The translations under genes and the position numbers were made by a program. 64,000 nt of DNA, taken from assembly GCA_018401565.1 (NCBI GenBank), contig JAGYKS010000031.1, positions 1 through 64,000 of the forward strand, read 5' to 3'. Source of the DNA: Acidimicrobiales bacterium. GTDB taxonomy: Bacteria; Actinomycetota; Acidimicrobiia; Acidimicrobiales; Acidimicrobilacustridaceae. How positions within the stretch are numbered: position 1 is the first letter of the stretch; each line of letters opens with the position of its first letter. Positions 46,560-56,565 of this stretch are shown here, one piece after another. A model generated the notes under the pieces. The model was not told the origin of the DNA. It saw only the letters and a program-made list of their open reading frames with translations, and did not search any database.

Positions 46560-47915
46560 GTGCTGACCCGGGCCGGCTGGACCGTGGCCGCGCTGGCTGC
46601 GCTGGCCATCGTGGCGGGGCGGCTGGTGGGGTCGACGGAGCTGTTCGTGGTGGGCGGAATCGCTGCCATGGTGGTGGTGGTCGCCGTTGTTCAGGTGGTG
46701 GTCACCCGCTCTGAGCTCGGTGCCACCCGAACTGTGCGCCCCAATCAGGTGCACGCTGGCGATACCGCCGTTGTCGAACTGTCCATCACCAACCATGGTC
46801 GACGGAGGTCGCCGATAGCCACGGTCATCGATTCGGTCGGCCAGCGACGACAGGCCCGGGTCCGGGTGGCAGCACTCGATGCCGGCCACAGCACCAGCGG
46901 CCGGTACCAGCTGGCCACCGATCACCGTGGCCACCTCGGAACTCGGTCCGCTGCGGATTCAGATCGGTGACCCTTTTGGGTTGGCCCGCATCGACAGCCA
47001 CGTGGGGTCCACCGAGCAGTTGCTGGTTCTTCCGTCGGTCGACCGTCTGCCGGCACCGCCGTTGGACGCCCTCGGCGAACCCGACACCGCTGGACCCCAT
47101 CGCCGCCGATGGACAGAGGGTGAGGAATTCCATGCCCTGCGGGTGTATGCCACCGGCGACGATCTGCGACGGGTTCACTGGCCCACGTCGGCACGCGTGG
47201 ACGACCTCATGGTCCGCCACGACGAGGCACGCCGCCAGGCCCGGACCGTTGTGGTGCTCGACACCCGCAGCGCCGTCCACACCCCCGACTCGTTCGAGCA
47301 GTGTGTGTCGGCGGCGGCCAGCGTCTTGATCGCTGCGGTGCATCGCGGCGACCGGGTGGGTCTGGCCACCACCGTGGCCGCCACGCCACAGGGTGGTTCC
47401 TCGGCTGACATCGCCGCTGACGACATCGTGCATCTGCTTGGCCGGCTGGCCACCGTCGACACAGCCACACCCCCGTCCACCAGCGGCACCACCAACGACG
47501 CCACCAACGACGCCGCCCACGTGGGCGTCACCATCGACACGTCGGGCGTGGTGGTGATGGTGACCACCACCACCGGCGCCACCGACATTCACGAGTTGCT
47601 CCAAACCCGATCGGCAACACGACAGACCACCGGAGTCATGGTGGTGTTTCGCTCGCCCACCACCGCCGGCACCACCCCCGGCACCACCCCGGCACAGCGG
47701 GCCTCAACCCGCAGCGCATCACCCAACCGCCGCACGCCCAGGGCGCCGAACCTCGCATGGGCTCAGCACTGACATCGCTGTCGTGGCCTGTCGTCGAAGT
47801 CACCGCTCAACATCGCCTGGTTGAGGCCTGGTCGGCGTGGGTCGCAACCCGACAGCCCTACGCAGTTCAGGCGCAGCGGGTCTCAACGGTGTGGGAACCC
47901 GGGGGTTCCCGATGA
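46560..47915 (+). CDS. DUF58 (von Willebrand factor-related) membrane protein (frameshifts)
   Basis: Partner of MoxR ATPases. GTG 46560 gives the usual start LTRAGWTVAALAALAIVAG with two hydrophobic helices. A beta domain follows, then a frame change near 46930 to LGPLRIQIGDPFGLARID. The DUF58 core is GDDLRRVHWPTSARVDDLMV then ARTVVVLDTRS. The frame of the core stops at 47772. Another frame continues without stop to a TGA at 47913-47915 that overlaps the next gene as ATGA, so the real C-terminus probably ends there (EAWSAWVATRQPYAVQ). That would need a further indel between about 47690 and 47760. Confidence 0.85.
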
Positions 47916-50186
47916 CCCAACGACCCCAACCGGCGTGGCTGTTGGGTACGGCCGAAGTGTCCCTGCTCGCAGTGACCCTGACGGCGTGGTTCGGCTTTTC
48001 CCGGGTTTTTGCCGGCAACTGGATGGTGCCGGTGGCCGTCATGGCAGTGGTGGCCCACCTCAGCGTTGCGGTGTTCCGACGCCGGGGGTGGTCGGTAGCG
48101 ATCTCGGCGTTGGCGACCCTCGTGGTGGGTGCCCCCACTGTGCTGTGGATCGCTCTACCTTCTGCCACCACCGCAGGCATCCCCGGTTCGGGCACTCCGG
48201 CGGCGATATCCGAAGCACTGAACACGGCGTGGGAGTCGCTGCGCACCGAAGTGGCACCGGTGAGCATCCAGCCGGGGTTGCTGCTGGTGGTGGGCACGGC
48301 GCTGTTCCTGGCCGTCTTTCTGGCTGACTGGGCGGCGTTTCGGTTGTGGGCCACCCTCGAAGCCATCGTCCCGGCCATCACGGTGTTTGTCTTTGCCATC
48401 CTGGTGGGTGACAGCTCCAATCCCGTGGCCACCGCAGCGGTCTTCGCCAGTGCCACCGCCCTGTTCCTGTTGGTCCATCACCAGGCCAAGATGGCCGCCA
48501 CCGAGCGATGGATGGCAGATCACGCCCCCAATCCCGCCCGCCTGCTGGCCACTGGTGCCGCACTGGTGGTGGTGGCCGTGGTCGCCGGAGCCCTGGCCGG
48601 TCCCGCCCTGCCAGGAGCCTCTGACCCCGCTCTGGTGGACTGGACCGGGTCTGACGGCAGCGGCGGCGGGCAACGGGTCACGGTGAGCCCGCTCGTGGAC
48701 ATTCGCGGGCGTTTGGTGGAACAGAGTGACCAACTGATGTTCACCGTGGCCGCCACCCAGCCCGCCTACTGGCGTCTCACATCGCTGGAAACCTTTGACG
48801 GAGGCATCTGGAAGTCCACGGGGAGCTACCGGTCAGTATCGGGACCCCTCGACGGCGACGACCGGGTGACCGCTGCCACCACCACGGTCCGGCAACGCTT
48901 CGACATGGTGTCGCTGTCGGCGGTGTGGCTGCCCGCCGCCTGGCAGCCCACCGCCGTGGAGGCTGACGCAGACGTGCGCTGGCATCAGCAGTCGGGCACC
49001 CTGATGGTCGACAGCGACACCGACGACTCCGACGGGCTCACCTACGGCGTGTCGTCTGAGGTCCCGAACCTGGACCTGGCCGAGCTTCGGGCTGCTGGCG
49101 GCCCACCACCCGACGACATCGCCGCCACCTACCTGCAACTCCCGCCAGACGTCACTCCGGTGGCTGAGCGGGTGGCGCGCGATCTGGTGGCCGACGCCAC
49201 CAACGACTACGACCGGGCCCGCCTCCTGCAGGATTGGTTCGCCACCGAGTTCACCTACGACCTGTCGGTTCCTCCGGGCCACGACGGCGACGCCATTGAC
49301 GCATTCCTGGCCCGGCGCAGTGGCTACTGCGAACAGTTCGCCGGAACATTCGCTGTGATGGCCCGCACCCTGGGAATCCCGGCTCGGGTTGCCGTCGGGT
49401 TCACTCCCGGCGAACCCGACCCCGCCAACCCCGACGTGTTGATGGTGCGGGGCGAGCACGCCCATGCCTGGCCGGAGATCTGGCTGAACGGGTTCGGGTG
49501 GGTGGCGTTCGAACCCACCCCGGGCCGTGGCGCACCGGGTGCCGAGGCGTGGACGGGCAGACCCGCTTTGCAGTCCGACGGTGACGGGGTTGCGCCACCA
49601 CCGAGTGCGGCCACTGCCCCCAGCCCCCGCCGACCCGGCCGACCCGGCTCCTGCACCGCCCCCTACCTCCATCGCTCCCCCAGCTCCGGGTGACGAACTG
49701 GCGACAACAACCACTGGCGACGACGGAGTCGCAACGTCAACCAGTTGGTGGTCGTGGCTTGCCCTTGTCGCCGGCCTCGCCGGCATGTGGCTCGCTGGGG
49801 TGTGGGCCGCAAACAACCTTGAGCACCGGCGGCACCATGCCGACCGATCTCCACAGGGACGGGCCGACGCAGCGTGGTGGACGGTGACGTCGGCACTGGC
49901 CGCCGCCGGTTCACGCCGCAATGCGGCCGAAACCACCGGTCAGTTTGTTGCCCGGGTGACAACACGCCACAGCGCCATCAGCGCAGAACTGGCCTTGGTC
50001 GCCGACTGCCATGAGGTCGCCACGTTCGGTCGACACGTACCTGATGCCGACGATCTGGAGCGCATCGAACTCGCCGCCGACAACGTGACCCAGTCGGTGA
50101 CGGCAACGATGTCGTGGCGTCAGCGTGTGCGCACCAAGGTGGATCCCGCACCAGTCCTTGCCGTGATCGGCATCCGACGGACCTGA
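47912..50186 (+). CDS. Transglutaminase-like membrane protein, TgpA type (one frameshift)
   Basis: N-terminal membrane helices: LLGTAEVSLLAVTLTAWFGF, VPVAVMAVVAHLSVAVF, ATLEAIVPAITVFVFAILVG and others. The extracytoplasmic transglutaminase core has RRSGYCEQFAGTFAVMARTL (catalytic Cys), VRGEHAHAWPEIWLNG (His) and GWVAFEPTPGRG (Asp region). A frame change near 49610-49625, in C-rich sequence, leads to a Pro-rich linker. A final membrane helix (WLALVAGLAGMWLAGVW) and a cytoplasmic end (ATMSWRQRVRTKVD) follow. ATG 47912. The fold is linked to cell-envelope processing; substrate unknown. Confidence 0.9.
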
Positions 50187-50195
50187 CGACCAGAC

Positions 50196-50573
50196 TCAGA
50201 CGTCGTCTTCGCGGCGGAACCGTTCGCGCATCTTTTGGCCCGTGGAACCGAACGCATTACCGATGCCGTTGGTCTTCATGGTCTCGCTGAGCTGGGTGAT
50301 CCCGGCTTTGCCCATCCTCCGCAGGTCGCGCACGATGGACAAGGTGCAGCCGAGCAGCACCAGGAACCCGACGAAGGCCAGTACGAACGAAATGTGCAGG
50401 GTGCCCAGCAAAATGGCGGTCCCAACCAGGAACCCGGCGATGGCCCACTTCAGGTTGCGGGCGGCGTGCCGGTACACGGTGCTGTCGGCGATCTCACGAG
50501 CCAGCGCAGGATCTGACGCGTAGAGCTGCTGCTCTATCTCGCCAAGGATCCGTTGTTCGTCCTCAGAAAGTGG
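50196..50573 (-). CDS. DUF3040 membrane protein
   Basis: 125 residues. The diagnostic start is PLSEDEQRILGEIEQQLYAS, followed by DPALAREI. Two membrane helices (WAIAGFLVGTAILLGTLHIS and FVLAFVGFLVLLGCTLSIV) and a basic C-terminus (RERFRREDD) complete it. GTG 50573 is preceded by GAGGTGA; the longer frame upstream has no family similarity. Small actinobacterial family, function unknown. Convergent with the transglutaminase gene (10-bp gap). Confidence 0.9.
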   Translation of the reverse strand, partial: PLSEDEQRILGEIEQQLYASDPALAREIADSTVYRHAARNLKWAIAGFLVGTAILLGTLHISFVLAFVGFLVLLGCTLSIVRDLRRMGKAGITQLSETMKTNGIGNAFGSTGQKMRERFRREDDV

Positions 50574-50738
50574 CACGTCTTCACCTCGCTTCAGCTTCCG
50601 AACCCCCGTGCAGGTACCTCCTATCTTCGCATGGAATCGGTCGGGCAACAACGCGTGGAGGTCAACCTCACCGGTTATTTCTCTTCCAACCGGCCGGTCC
50701 GACGTCGTCACAACCCGCCATCAACCGCCATCAAGCCA

Positions 50739-52085
50739 TCAACCCGCTGGACCAGTGCCGTCAGGTGGCCCAGACGCCTGCGGTGTGGGGTCACTCGGAC
50801 CCCACGGAGCGTCGTGGCGACGTCGCAGCGACAACCCGTCGGGGCGCAGCAGGGCGGCCGGGCCGATGGCCTCGGTGCCCCACTTTCGACGGATGGCGTC
50901 CACGGTGCGCTGGACGTGCAATCCGTCGGGGTCCACGTTGGTCAGATCATCGAACGTGAGCTGGCGGCCGGCGTCAGCATCGACCAGACCCGACACCGAC
51001 ACCCCCAAAAGCCGCACCCCTGCCGACACGTCAACGTCAGCGGCAAGGTCACGGGCCACGTCAGCCAGCGCTGACGACGACGCCACCGGGTTCGACGGGG
51101 TGAACGAACGGGTGATGGTGGTGAAGTCGGCAAAGCGGATCTTCACGGTCACCGTGGCGCCGGCCTGACCGGTCGGGGCGAGACGTGCAGCTACGGCGTC
51201 ACTCAAACGGAGCAATTCACGCCCGACGGCCACGGGGTCGTGAAGGTCGGCGCTGTAGGTCTCCTCGTGGCCAACCGACTTGGCCCGGCGATGGGGCTGC
51301 ACCTCGCGGGGGTCGACACCGTTTGCCAACCGGTGGAGATGGTTGCCGGCTCCAGCTCCCAGCAACGCAACCAGCGCATCGGCGGGAGTGCGGGCAAGGT
51401 CACCCACGGTCACCACCCCACAGCGGTTCAGCTTGGCCAGGGTGGCAGGTCCCACACCCCACAGCGCCGACACCGGCAGCGGGTGCAGGAATCTGATCAC
51501 GTCGGCGTCGTCGATCTGCAACACGCCGGAGCCGGCCACGGTTCCATCGGGATTTGGACGGGGCTTGGCCTGTTGCGACGCCAACTTGGCCACGAACTTT
51601 GACGACGCAATACCCACCGAACACCACAGCCCCTCTCGGGCGAACACCTCGGTGCGCAGGTCGTTGGCGATGGCGACGCCGTCTCCGAACAGCCGCAACG
51701 ATCCGGTGACATCGAGAAAGGCCTCGTCGAGCGAGATGGGCTCGACCAGGGGGGTTCGGGCGGCGAACAACTCCATGATCCGTTGGGACACCTCGACATA
51801 TCGATGGTGATGTCCGGGAAGGAACACCAGGTCCGGGCACAACTGCACCGCACGAACCGATGACATGGCCGAAAACACCCCGCGCCGACGTGCCTCGTAG
51901 TTGGCCGCTGCGACCACACCTCGCCGCCCGCTGCCACCCACCACCACTGGTCGGTCAGCCAGGTCGGGCCGGTCCAGCAATTCCACGGAAACGAAAAAGG
52001 CGTCCATGTCGACATGCAAGATGGTGCGGTCACTGCCAGATGCCCCGGGTGCCTGACCGGCGGGTACCTGACCGGGTTCGGTCAC
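50739..52085 (-). CDS. dinB: DNA polymerase IV (Y-family, translesion)
   Basis: Lesion-bypass polymerase, 448 residues, intact. ILHVDMDAFFVSVELLDRPD holds the first catalytic Asp pair. PVVVGGSGRRGVVAAANYEA and GVFSAMSSVRAVQLCPD follow, then PISLDEAFLDVTGS (second metal site, SLDE). Next come SVGIASSKFVAKLASQQAKP, the HhH region GVGPATLAKLNRCGV and the little finger. GTG 52085 overlaps the Nudix stop as GTGA. The C-terminus is a Pro/Gly-rich tail without the beta-clamp motif QLXLF that I could see. Confidence 0.95.
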   Translation of the reverse strand: MTEPGQVPAGQAPGASGSDRTILHVDMDAFFVSVELLDRPDLADRPVVVGGSGRRGVVAAANYEARRRGVFSAMSSVRAVQLCPDLVFLPGHHHRYVEVSQRIMELFAARTPLVEPISLDEAFLDVTGSLRLFGDGVAIANDLRTEVFAREGLWCSVGIASSKFVAKLASQQAKPRPNPDGTVAGSGVLQIDDADVIRFLHPLPVSALWGVGPATLAKLNRCGVVTVGDLARTPADALVALLGAGAGNHLHRLANGVDPREVQPHRRAKSVGHEETYSADLHDPVAVGRELLRLSDAVAARLAPTGQAGATVTVKIRFADFTTITRSFTPSNPVASSSALADVARDLAADVDVSAGVRLLGVSVSGLVDADAGRQLTFDDLTNVDPDGLHVQRTVDAIRRKWGTEAIGPAALLRPDGLSLRRRHDAPWGPSDPTPQASGPPDGTGPAG

Positions 52086-52570
52086 GTCCTGGTGACCACC
52101 ATGTCGCCGGGGTCGATGCCCTCGACGCGGTAGCTGAACTGGCGGACCTCGTCCCAGCGTCCGGCCAGCCACTCCTCGACCGGGTCGGTCACCCACGGCT
52201 GGACCTGACCGAGCCGCTCGACACAAAGCGACGTGGGAACGAACCGCGCCTCGACCACGATCCCGTCCGGATCGTCACCCACACGCAGATCCCCCTGCCA
52301 CGCCAACGCCCGCCAGGCCTCGACCTGCAGAACCCACCCCATGTCGACTGCGGTCACCTCGATGCGATACGCCGGCCCGTGCCAGTCCACGACGGTGAGT
52401 CCGGTCTCCTCGGTGACCTCACGGGCCAGACCGTCCACGATCTGCTCACCGGAGTCGATCACCCCACCCGGCGGTGTCCAGTCATGACGCCCACCGCGTC
52501 GGCGGTTGCGCACCAGCAGCAGGCCATCATCGCCCTCGATGAGGGCCCCGCCGACGGTCCAGTGGTGCAC
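52082..52570 (-). CDS. Nudix hydrolase
   Basis: 162 residues. The Nudix box is complete: GGVIDSGEQIVDGLAREVTE followed by ETGL, giving GX5EX7REUXEEXGU. An N-terminal strand (HHWTVGGALIEGDDGLLLV) is typical, and WTPPGG precedes the box. It may hydrolyse damaged nucleotides, which would suit its coupling to dinB (4-bp GTGA overlap), but the substrate is inferred only from that context. Confidence 0.92.
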   Translation of the reverse strand: MHHWTVGGALIEGDDGLLLVRNRRRGGRHDWTPPGGVIDSGEQIVDGLAREVTEETGLTVVDWHGPAYRIEVTAVDMGWVLQVEAWRALAWQGDLRVGDDPDGIVVEARFVPTSLCVERLGQVQPWVTDPVEEWLAGRWDEVRQFSYRVEGIDPGDMVVTRT

Positions 52571-52634
52571 GCCCCCATTGTGTCAGCACCGCAGTGGTCA
52601 TGGAACCCGCGCAGTCGACACCCCAGCGGGAGCG

Positions 52635-53357
52635 CTACGGGCGCCGGCGCAACAACCGGTCGCGCACTCCCCACCACGTCACCAGGATCAGGGCCTCGAA
52701 CACGATGACGATGGACATTTTCGACGTGCCGCGCTGACGGTCACCGAAGGTGATGGGAACCTCCACGATCGACCCCCCGTTGCGCAGGACCGAGTACGCC
52801 ATCTCAACCTGAAACCCGTAGCCGTCGGCGCGCACCGATCCCAGATCGATGGCGGCCAGCGCAGAGGCACGGTAGGCCCGGAAGCCAGCGGTGGAGTCCC
52901 GGATATTGAGCCCCAGCACCCATGCGGCGTAGCGATTCCCAGCCTGGGAAATGAACCGGCGCGACCACTTCCACTCCGGCACCTTCCCGCCTGGCACGTA
53001 GCGGGATCCGATGGCCAGGTCGGCACCATCGCCAACTGCGGCCACCAGCGACGGCAGGGCTGCCGGATCGTGCTGAAGGTCGGAATCCATCTCCACCATG
53101 ACGTCGAATCCCTGTGCCTGGCCCCAGGCGAATCCGGCCCGGTACGCCGACCCCAGCCCCGATTTTTCCGATCGCCGCATCACGGTGACGCCACCGTGCT
53201 CGCCCCCCCAAGAATCGGCAGCGTCGGCGGTCCCGTCGGGACTCCCGTCGTCGACCACCAGCACATGGGCGTCGGCGAGTGCATCACGCACCCGCTCGAG
53301 CACCTCGACGATGTTCTCGACCTCGTTGTAGGTGGGCAACACCACCAGTGTTTGCAT
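52635..53357 (-). CDS. Polyprenol-phosphate mannosyltransferase (dolichol-P-mannose synthase-like)
   Basis: GT2-family enzyme making polyprenyl-phospho-mannose for envelope glycosylation. 240 residues. VVLPTYNEVENIVEVLERV and VLVVDDGSPDGTADAAD bind the nucleotide; VMVEMDSDLQHDPAALPSLV holds the DXD-like metal site. GSRYVPGGKVPEW, STAGFRAYRASAL and VEVPITFGDRQRGTSKMS are family hallmarks. No C-terminal membrane domain is fused, unlike some actinobacterial versions fused to an apolipoprotein acyltransferase. ATG 53357. Confidence 0.93.
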   Translation of the reverse strand: MQTLVVLPTYNEVENIVEVLERVRDALADAHVLVVDDGSPDGTADAADSWGGEHGGVTVMRRSEKSGLGSAYRAGFAWGQAQGFDVMVEMDSDLQHDPAALPSLVAAVGDGADLAIGSRYVPGGKVPEWKWSRRFISQAGNRYAAWVLGLNIRDSTAGFRAYRASALAAIDLGSVRADGYGFQVEMAYSVLRNGGSIVEVPITFGDRQRGTSKMSIVIVFEALILVTWWGVRDRLLRRRP

Positions 53358-53409
53358 CGGCCGCAAACCTTAGGCGTCCGATGGAGCCAGCGGTGCACAC
53401 CCCTGAAAC

Positions 53410-53457
53410 ACCGACAACTTGCAACACCGACAACTTGCACCACCGACAACTGGGTGC
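53410..53457. repeat. 16-bp tandem repeats
   Basis: Three copies of a caccgacaacttgca-type unit in the gap between the divergent mannosyltransferase and membrane-protein genes. The third copy is diverged at its end. Confidence 0.75.
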
Positions 53458-53520
53458 TCTGGCACGATGTCGAATCCCCCGCCTCGCCTGCGGGTGCCGG
53501 GCATCCGTATCATGGGGGCA

Positions 53521-53889
53521 ATGGCTTCCCCTGCCGACTCCCCCATCACTTCGTCCTCGGCCGAGCCGTCGGTGCTGGCCCGCGTGCTGGCGTTCGCCTC
53601 GATCGTGGTGGCCGGAGCGGTGGGCGGCTTCATTGGATGGGCGTTTGCCGACCTGCAGTGCGAGGGTGACTGCACGGTGCAGTCCGGAATATCCGGACTC
53701 GTCATGAGCAGGGCGGCTGCCGTGGGCGTGGGCGTGGTGGCGGTGTTGGCCCTGCGGGCGCTGGGCGAATGGCAGGCGCAGAAACTGGCGGGCGCCAGCA
53801 CCGAACGCGATCCCGGGCTGGTTCTGCGGCGCCCGGAACGACCCGAGACCCCTCCCCCGTCCGGCGAGCGACGCCCCCGCGTCCAGTAG
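53521..53889 (+). CDS. Small membrane protein of unknown function
   Basis: 122 residues. Two hydrophobic helices: ARVLAFASIVVAGAVGGFIG and LVMSRAAAVGVGVVAVLALR. Between them lies an extracytoplasmic loop with two Cys (CEGDC). The C-terminus is charged and Pro/Arg-rich. The ATG at 53521 follows a run of G; an in-frame ATG at 53512 is also possible. I do not recognise the family. The frame is open and protein-like, but independent support is modest. Confidence 0.6.
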   Translation: MASPADSPITSSSAEPSVLARVLAFASIVVAGAVGGFIGWAFADLQCEGDCTVQSGISGLVMSRAAAVGVGVVAVLALRALGEWQAQKLAGASTERDPGLVLRRPERPETPPPSGERRPRVQ

Positions 53890-53967
53890 GCCCGCGTCCA
53901 GCCGGCTCGCGTTCAGTGGGCCCGCGTCCAGCCGCGATCTGGCACGACCGCAATCCCGGTGTGACCG

Positions 53968-54691
53968 TCAGCGGGGGTGCAGCACCCGAAACGACTCGGC
54001 GGCACCGAGCCCCACCGCCTCACCGGCAGCCAGGGCCCGTCGGCGGATGACCCCGGCGACCTCATCGGGGTCGTCGATCTGGCTGCGATGAGCACAGCAA
54101 CGCTTCCACCTTGCGCTCGAGCACCGCCGAGATGTCCACGTGGGTATCGGGCTCAAGCGTGCCCGACAGGTACACCGTGTCGACGCTGTGGGCAGGTCCG
54201 GCGTCGGGGAAATACAGCGGGCTGGCCGACGCCGGCGCACAGGCGTCCAGCACCGCTGACCCCACCTCACGATGATCGATGTGATTGATGTAGGACGATC
54301 CGAAAAACAGCGGACTGGGGTCGGGGCCCATGACCACGTCGGGCCGAAGGGTGCGGATGCGCTCCACCAGCTCGCCACGCAATGCCAGATCGTTGACCAC
54401 CTCACCATCGCTACGACCCAGGTTCGACTGCGAGGCCAGGCCCATCACCGCCGCCGCCGCCGCCGCTTCACCAGCACGCACAGCGGCCAGCGCCACCGGG
54501 TCGGTGGTGGGATCCCTGGACCCCTTGTCGCCACGGGCACAGATAATCAGATGCACTTGCGCCCCGGCGTCGGACCATTTCGACAGGGTCCCGGCGCACG
54601 AGACCTCCGGATCGTCGGGATGGGCGTACACCGCAAGCACCACTGACGGGACGTAGCCGGTGGCGGGTGTTGGGTCGTTGCTTGCATCCAC
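53968..54691 (-). CDS. PIG-L/LmbE-family N-acetylglucosaminyl deacetylase-like protein (one frameshift)
   Basis: Zinc deacetylase family that includes MshB of mycothiol synthesis. VLAVYAHPDDPEVSCAGTLS has the AHPDDxE metal motif, LIICARGDKGSRD follows, and YINHIDHREVGSAVLDAC carries the HxDH zinc ligands. The frame changes near 54092-54100, after which the end AHRSQIDDPDEVAG and GEAVGLGAAESFRVL are in register with the family. About 240 residues joined. Whether the substrate is a mycothiol precursor cannot be told. Confidence 0.88.
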
Positions 54692-54720
54692 GCGCCGACC
54701 CTACCGTCACCGCCAGCCCC

Positions 54721-54765
54721 AGCGCCGATGACCCCAGCGCCGATGACCCCAGCGCCGATGAGCCC
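54721..54765. repeat. Three 15-bp tandem repeats
   Basis: Unit agcgccgatgacccc, three copies (one change in the last), between the divergent PIG-L and inositol monophosphatase genes, 30-100 bp from both starts. Confidence 0.92.
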
Positions 54766-54820
54766 AGCGGCTTACGGCCACAGGTGGGCACCTGGAGCTG
54801 CGGTCGGTCATACTCAGGCG

Positions 54821-55646
54821 GTGACCACCGCTCATGGCCCCGACCCCACTGCACCCACGCCGCACATGCTCCTCGATCTCGCCAGATCAGTGGCGCTCGA
54901 GGCTGCGGAGCTGCTGATGGCCGGACTTCGGCGAGGGAACCTTGCCGTGGACACAAAAACGTCCCCCACTGACATGGTCAGCGAGATGGACCGCGCCGCC
55001 GAGCAGCTGATCGTGGACATGCTTCGCTCGGCTCGACCGCACGACGCCATCTTGGGCGAGGAGGGTGCCAACGACGCCGGCACCAGCGGTGTGCGCTGGG
55101 TGGTGGACCCCATCGATGGCACCACCAACTACCTCCACGGCCTGCCCGGGTTTGCGGTGTCGATCGCCGCCGAACTGCACGGCACCACCGTGGCCGGTGT
55201 GGTGGCTGACCCCATGCACAACGAAACATTCACCGCCGTGGCCGGAGGTGGTGCCCGACGCAACGGCGAGCCGATCAGCGTGGCCACCGTCGACGATCCG
55301 TCGCTGGCTCTGGTGTCCACCGGGTTTTCCTACGACCCCGAGCGGCGTCGACGGCAGGCAGCGGTGCTCGTGGCCGTGCTGCCGGCGGTTGGGGACTTGC
55401 GCCGGATGGGTGCGGCGTCGGTGGACTTGTGCTCGGTGGCCTGTGGCCGGGTCGACGCCCACTACGAGCGAGGCCTGCAGCCGTGGGATTACGCCGCCGG
55501 TGCGCTGGTGGCCACCGAAGCTGGGCGCCATCGTGGGTGATCTCGATGGTGGTCCACCAACCCCAGGCTTCACCCTGGCCAGCAATCCGCAGCTATGGCC
55601 ACAGCTTGCACGCATGTTGCGTGATGCGGGCGCCGGCGAGGCCTGA
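54821..55646 (+). CDS. Inositol monophosphatase family protein (one frameshift)
   Basis: Mg-dependent phosphatase for inositol phosphate or similar sugars. LLDLARSVALEAAELLMAGL starts the fold; TKTSPTDMVSEMDRAAE, ILGEEGAND and WVVDPIDGTTNYLHGLP are the metal sites (EE and DPIDGT). The second half has GAASVDLCSVACGRVDAHYE and QPWDYAAGALVATEAG (WDYAAG, last Asp). A frame change near 55530 leads to AIVGDLDGG and the helical end. About 275 residues. GTG 54821 chosen; it may supply free inositol for actinobacterial lipids. Confidence 0.92.
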
Positions 55647-55801
55647 CCGCATCGACGCTGCCGGTGCCCGCCATCACCCGCCGCACCTCGCGGCACCTCC
55701 GGCTGACCCTGCGGCACCCGCTCCGGCTGACAAGGTGGGAATTGGGACAGAATTCCGGGGGGATGAGCCACTTTGGGCTTCGGATAGGGCACGATGGGAC
55801 G

Positions 55802-56482
55802 GTGGGAACCCGCATACTCACTGTCGAAGACGACGAACGCATCAGAACCGCCGTGAAAATGGCCCTCGAAGATGAGGGTTGGCATGTCGATGAAGCCGAG
55901 AATGGTGAACACGCGCTGGAGCTGTTTCTGGCCAATCCCACCGACGTGGTCCTGATCGACATCATGCTGCCGGGTATCGACGGCTTTGAGGTGTGCCGAT
56001 CGATCCGTCGGGCCAGCGACGTACCCATTGTCATGGTGACCGCCCGAGCCGACACCCACGACGTGGTCGCAGGCCTCGAGGCCGGTGCCGACGACTACCT
56101 CACCAAACCTTTCGCCCCCAAGGAACTCTCGGCCCGCATCCGGGCGCTTTTGAGAAGGGCGAGGACCCACGACCCCGCTGGCACCCACCTGACGTTCGGG
56201 GAGTTGGAGATCGTTCCCGACGAGGGTGCCGTCTACCGAAATGGTGAAGAAGTCCATCTCACCAAGACCGAGTTCCGACTGCTGGTCGAACTGGCCTCCT
56301 CCCCCGGGCGGGTGTTCAGCCGCGAGGTACTGCTCGAGCGTGTGTGGGGATACGGTTACTTCGGCGATGGCCGTCTGGTGGATGTCCACATCCGTCGGCT
56401 TCGCACCAAGATCGAACCCGACCCCGCCAATCCGAAGCATGTGGCGACGGTGCGGGGTCTCGGCTACAAGCTCCATACGTAA
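55802..56482 (+). CDS. OmpR-family response regulator (MtrA-like)
   Basis: 226 residues. The receiver has ILTVEDDERIRTAVKMALED, the phospho-Asp in VVLIDIMLPGIDGF, the switch Thr in IVMVTARADTHD and the Lys in YLTKPFAPKEL. The winged-helix output has EVHLTKTEFRLLVELA, FSREVLLERVWGYGYFGD and VDVHIRRLRTKIE, ending GLGYKL. GTG 55802 begins exactly at the receiver. It is followed after 83 bp by a sensor kinase and then a lipoprotein, the layout of mtrA-mtrB-lpqB, which links to cell-wall and division control in actinobacteria. Confidence 0.93.
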   Translation: MGTRILTVEDDERIRTAVKMALEDEGWHVDEAENGEHALELFLANPTDVVLIDIMLPGIDGFEVCRSIRRASDVPIVMVTARADTHDVVAGLEAGADDYLTKPFAPKELSARIRALLRRARTHDPAGTHLTFGELEIVPDEGAVYRNGEEVHLTKTEFRLLVELASSPGRVFSREVLLERVWGYGYFGDGRLVDVHIRRLRTKIEPDPANPKHVATVRGLGYKLHT

Positions 56483-56565
56483 GGTTCCGGTGGGATGATG
56501 CCGGGACTGACGTCGGTACCCGGCACCCATTGCGGCAGTTCGCTGTCGGCCACCCACGAGGACTG

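Noticed and set aside
52506-53669. Long plus-strand frame over the mannosyltransferase and Nudix genes
   Set aside because: The opposite strand encodes complete, motif-rich enzymes. The plus frame is His/Pro/Arg-rich, as expected of an antisense shadow in GC-rich DNA.
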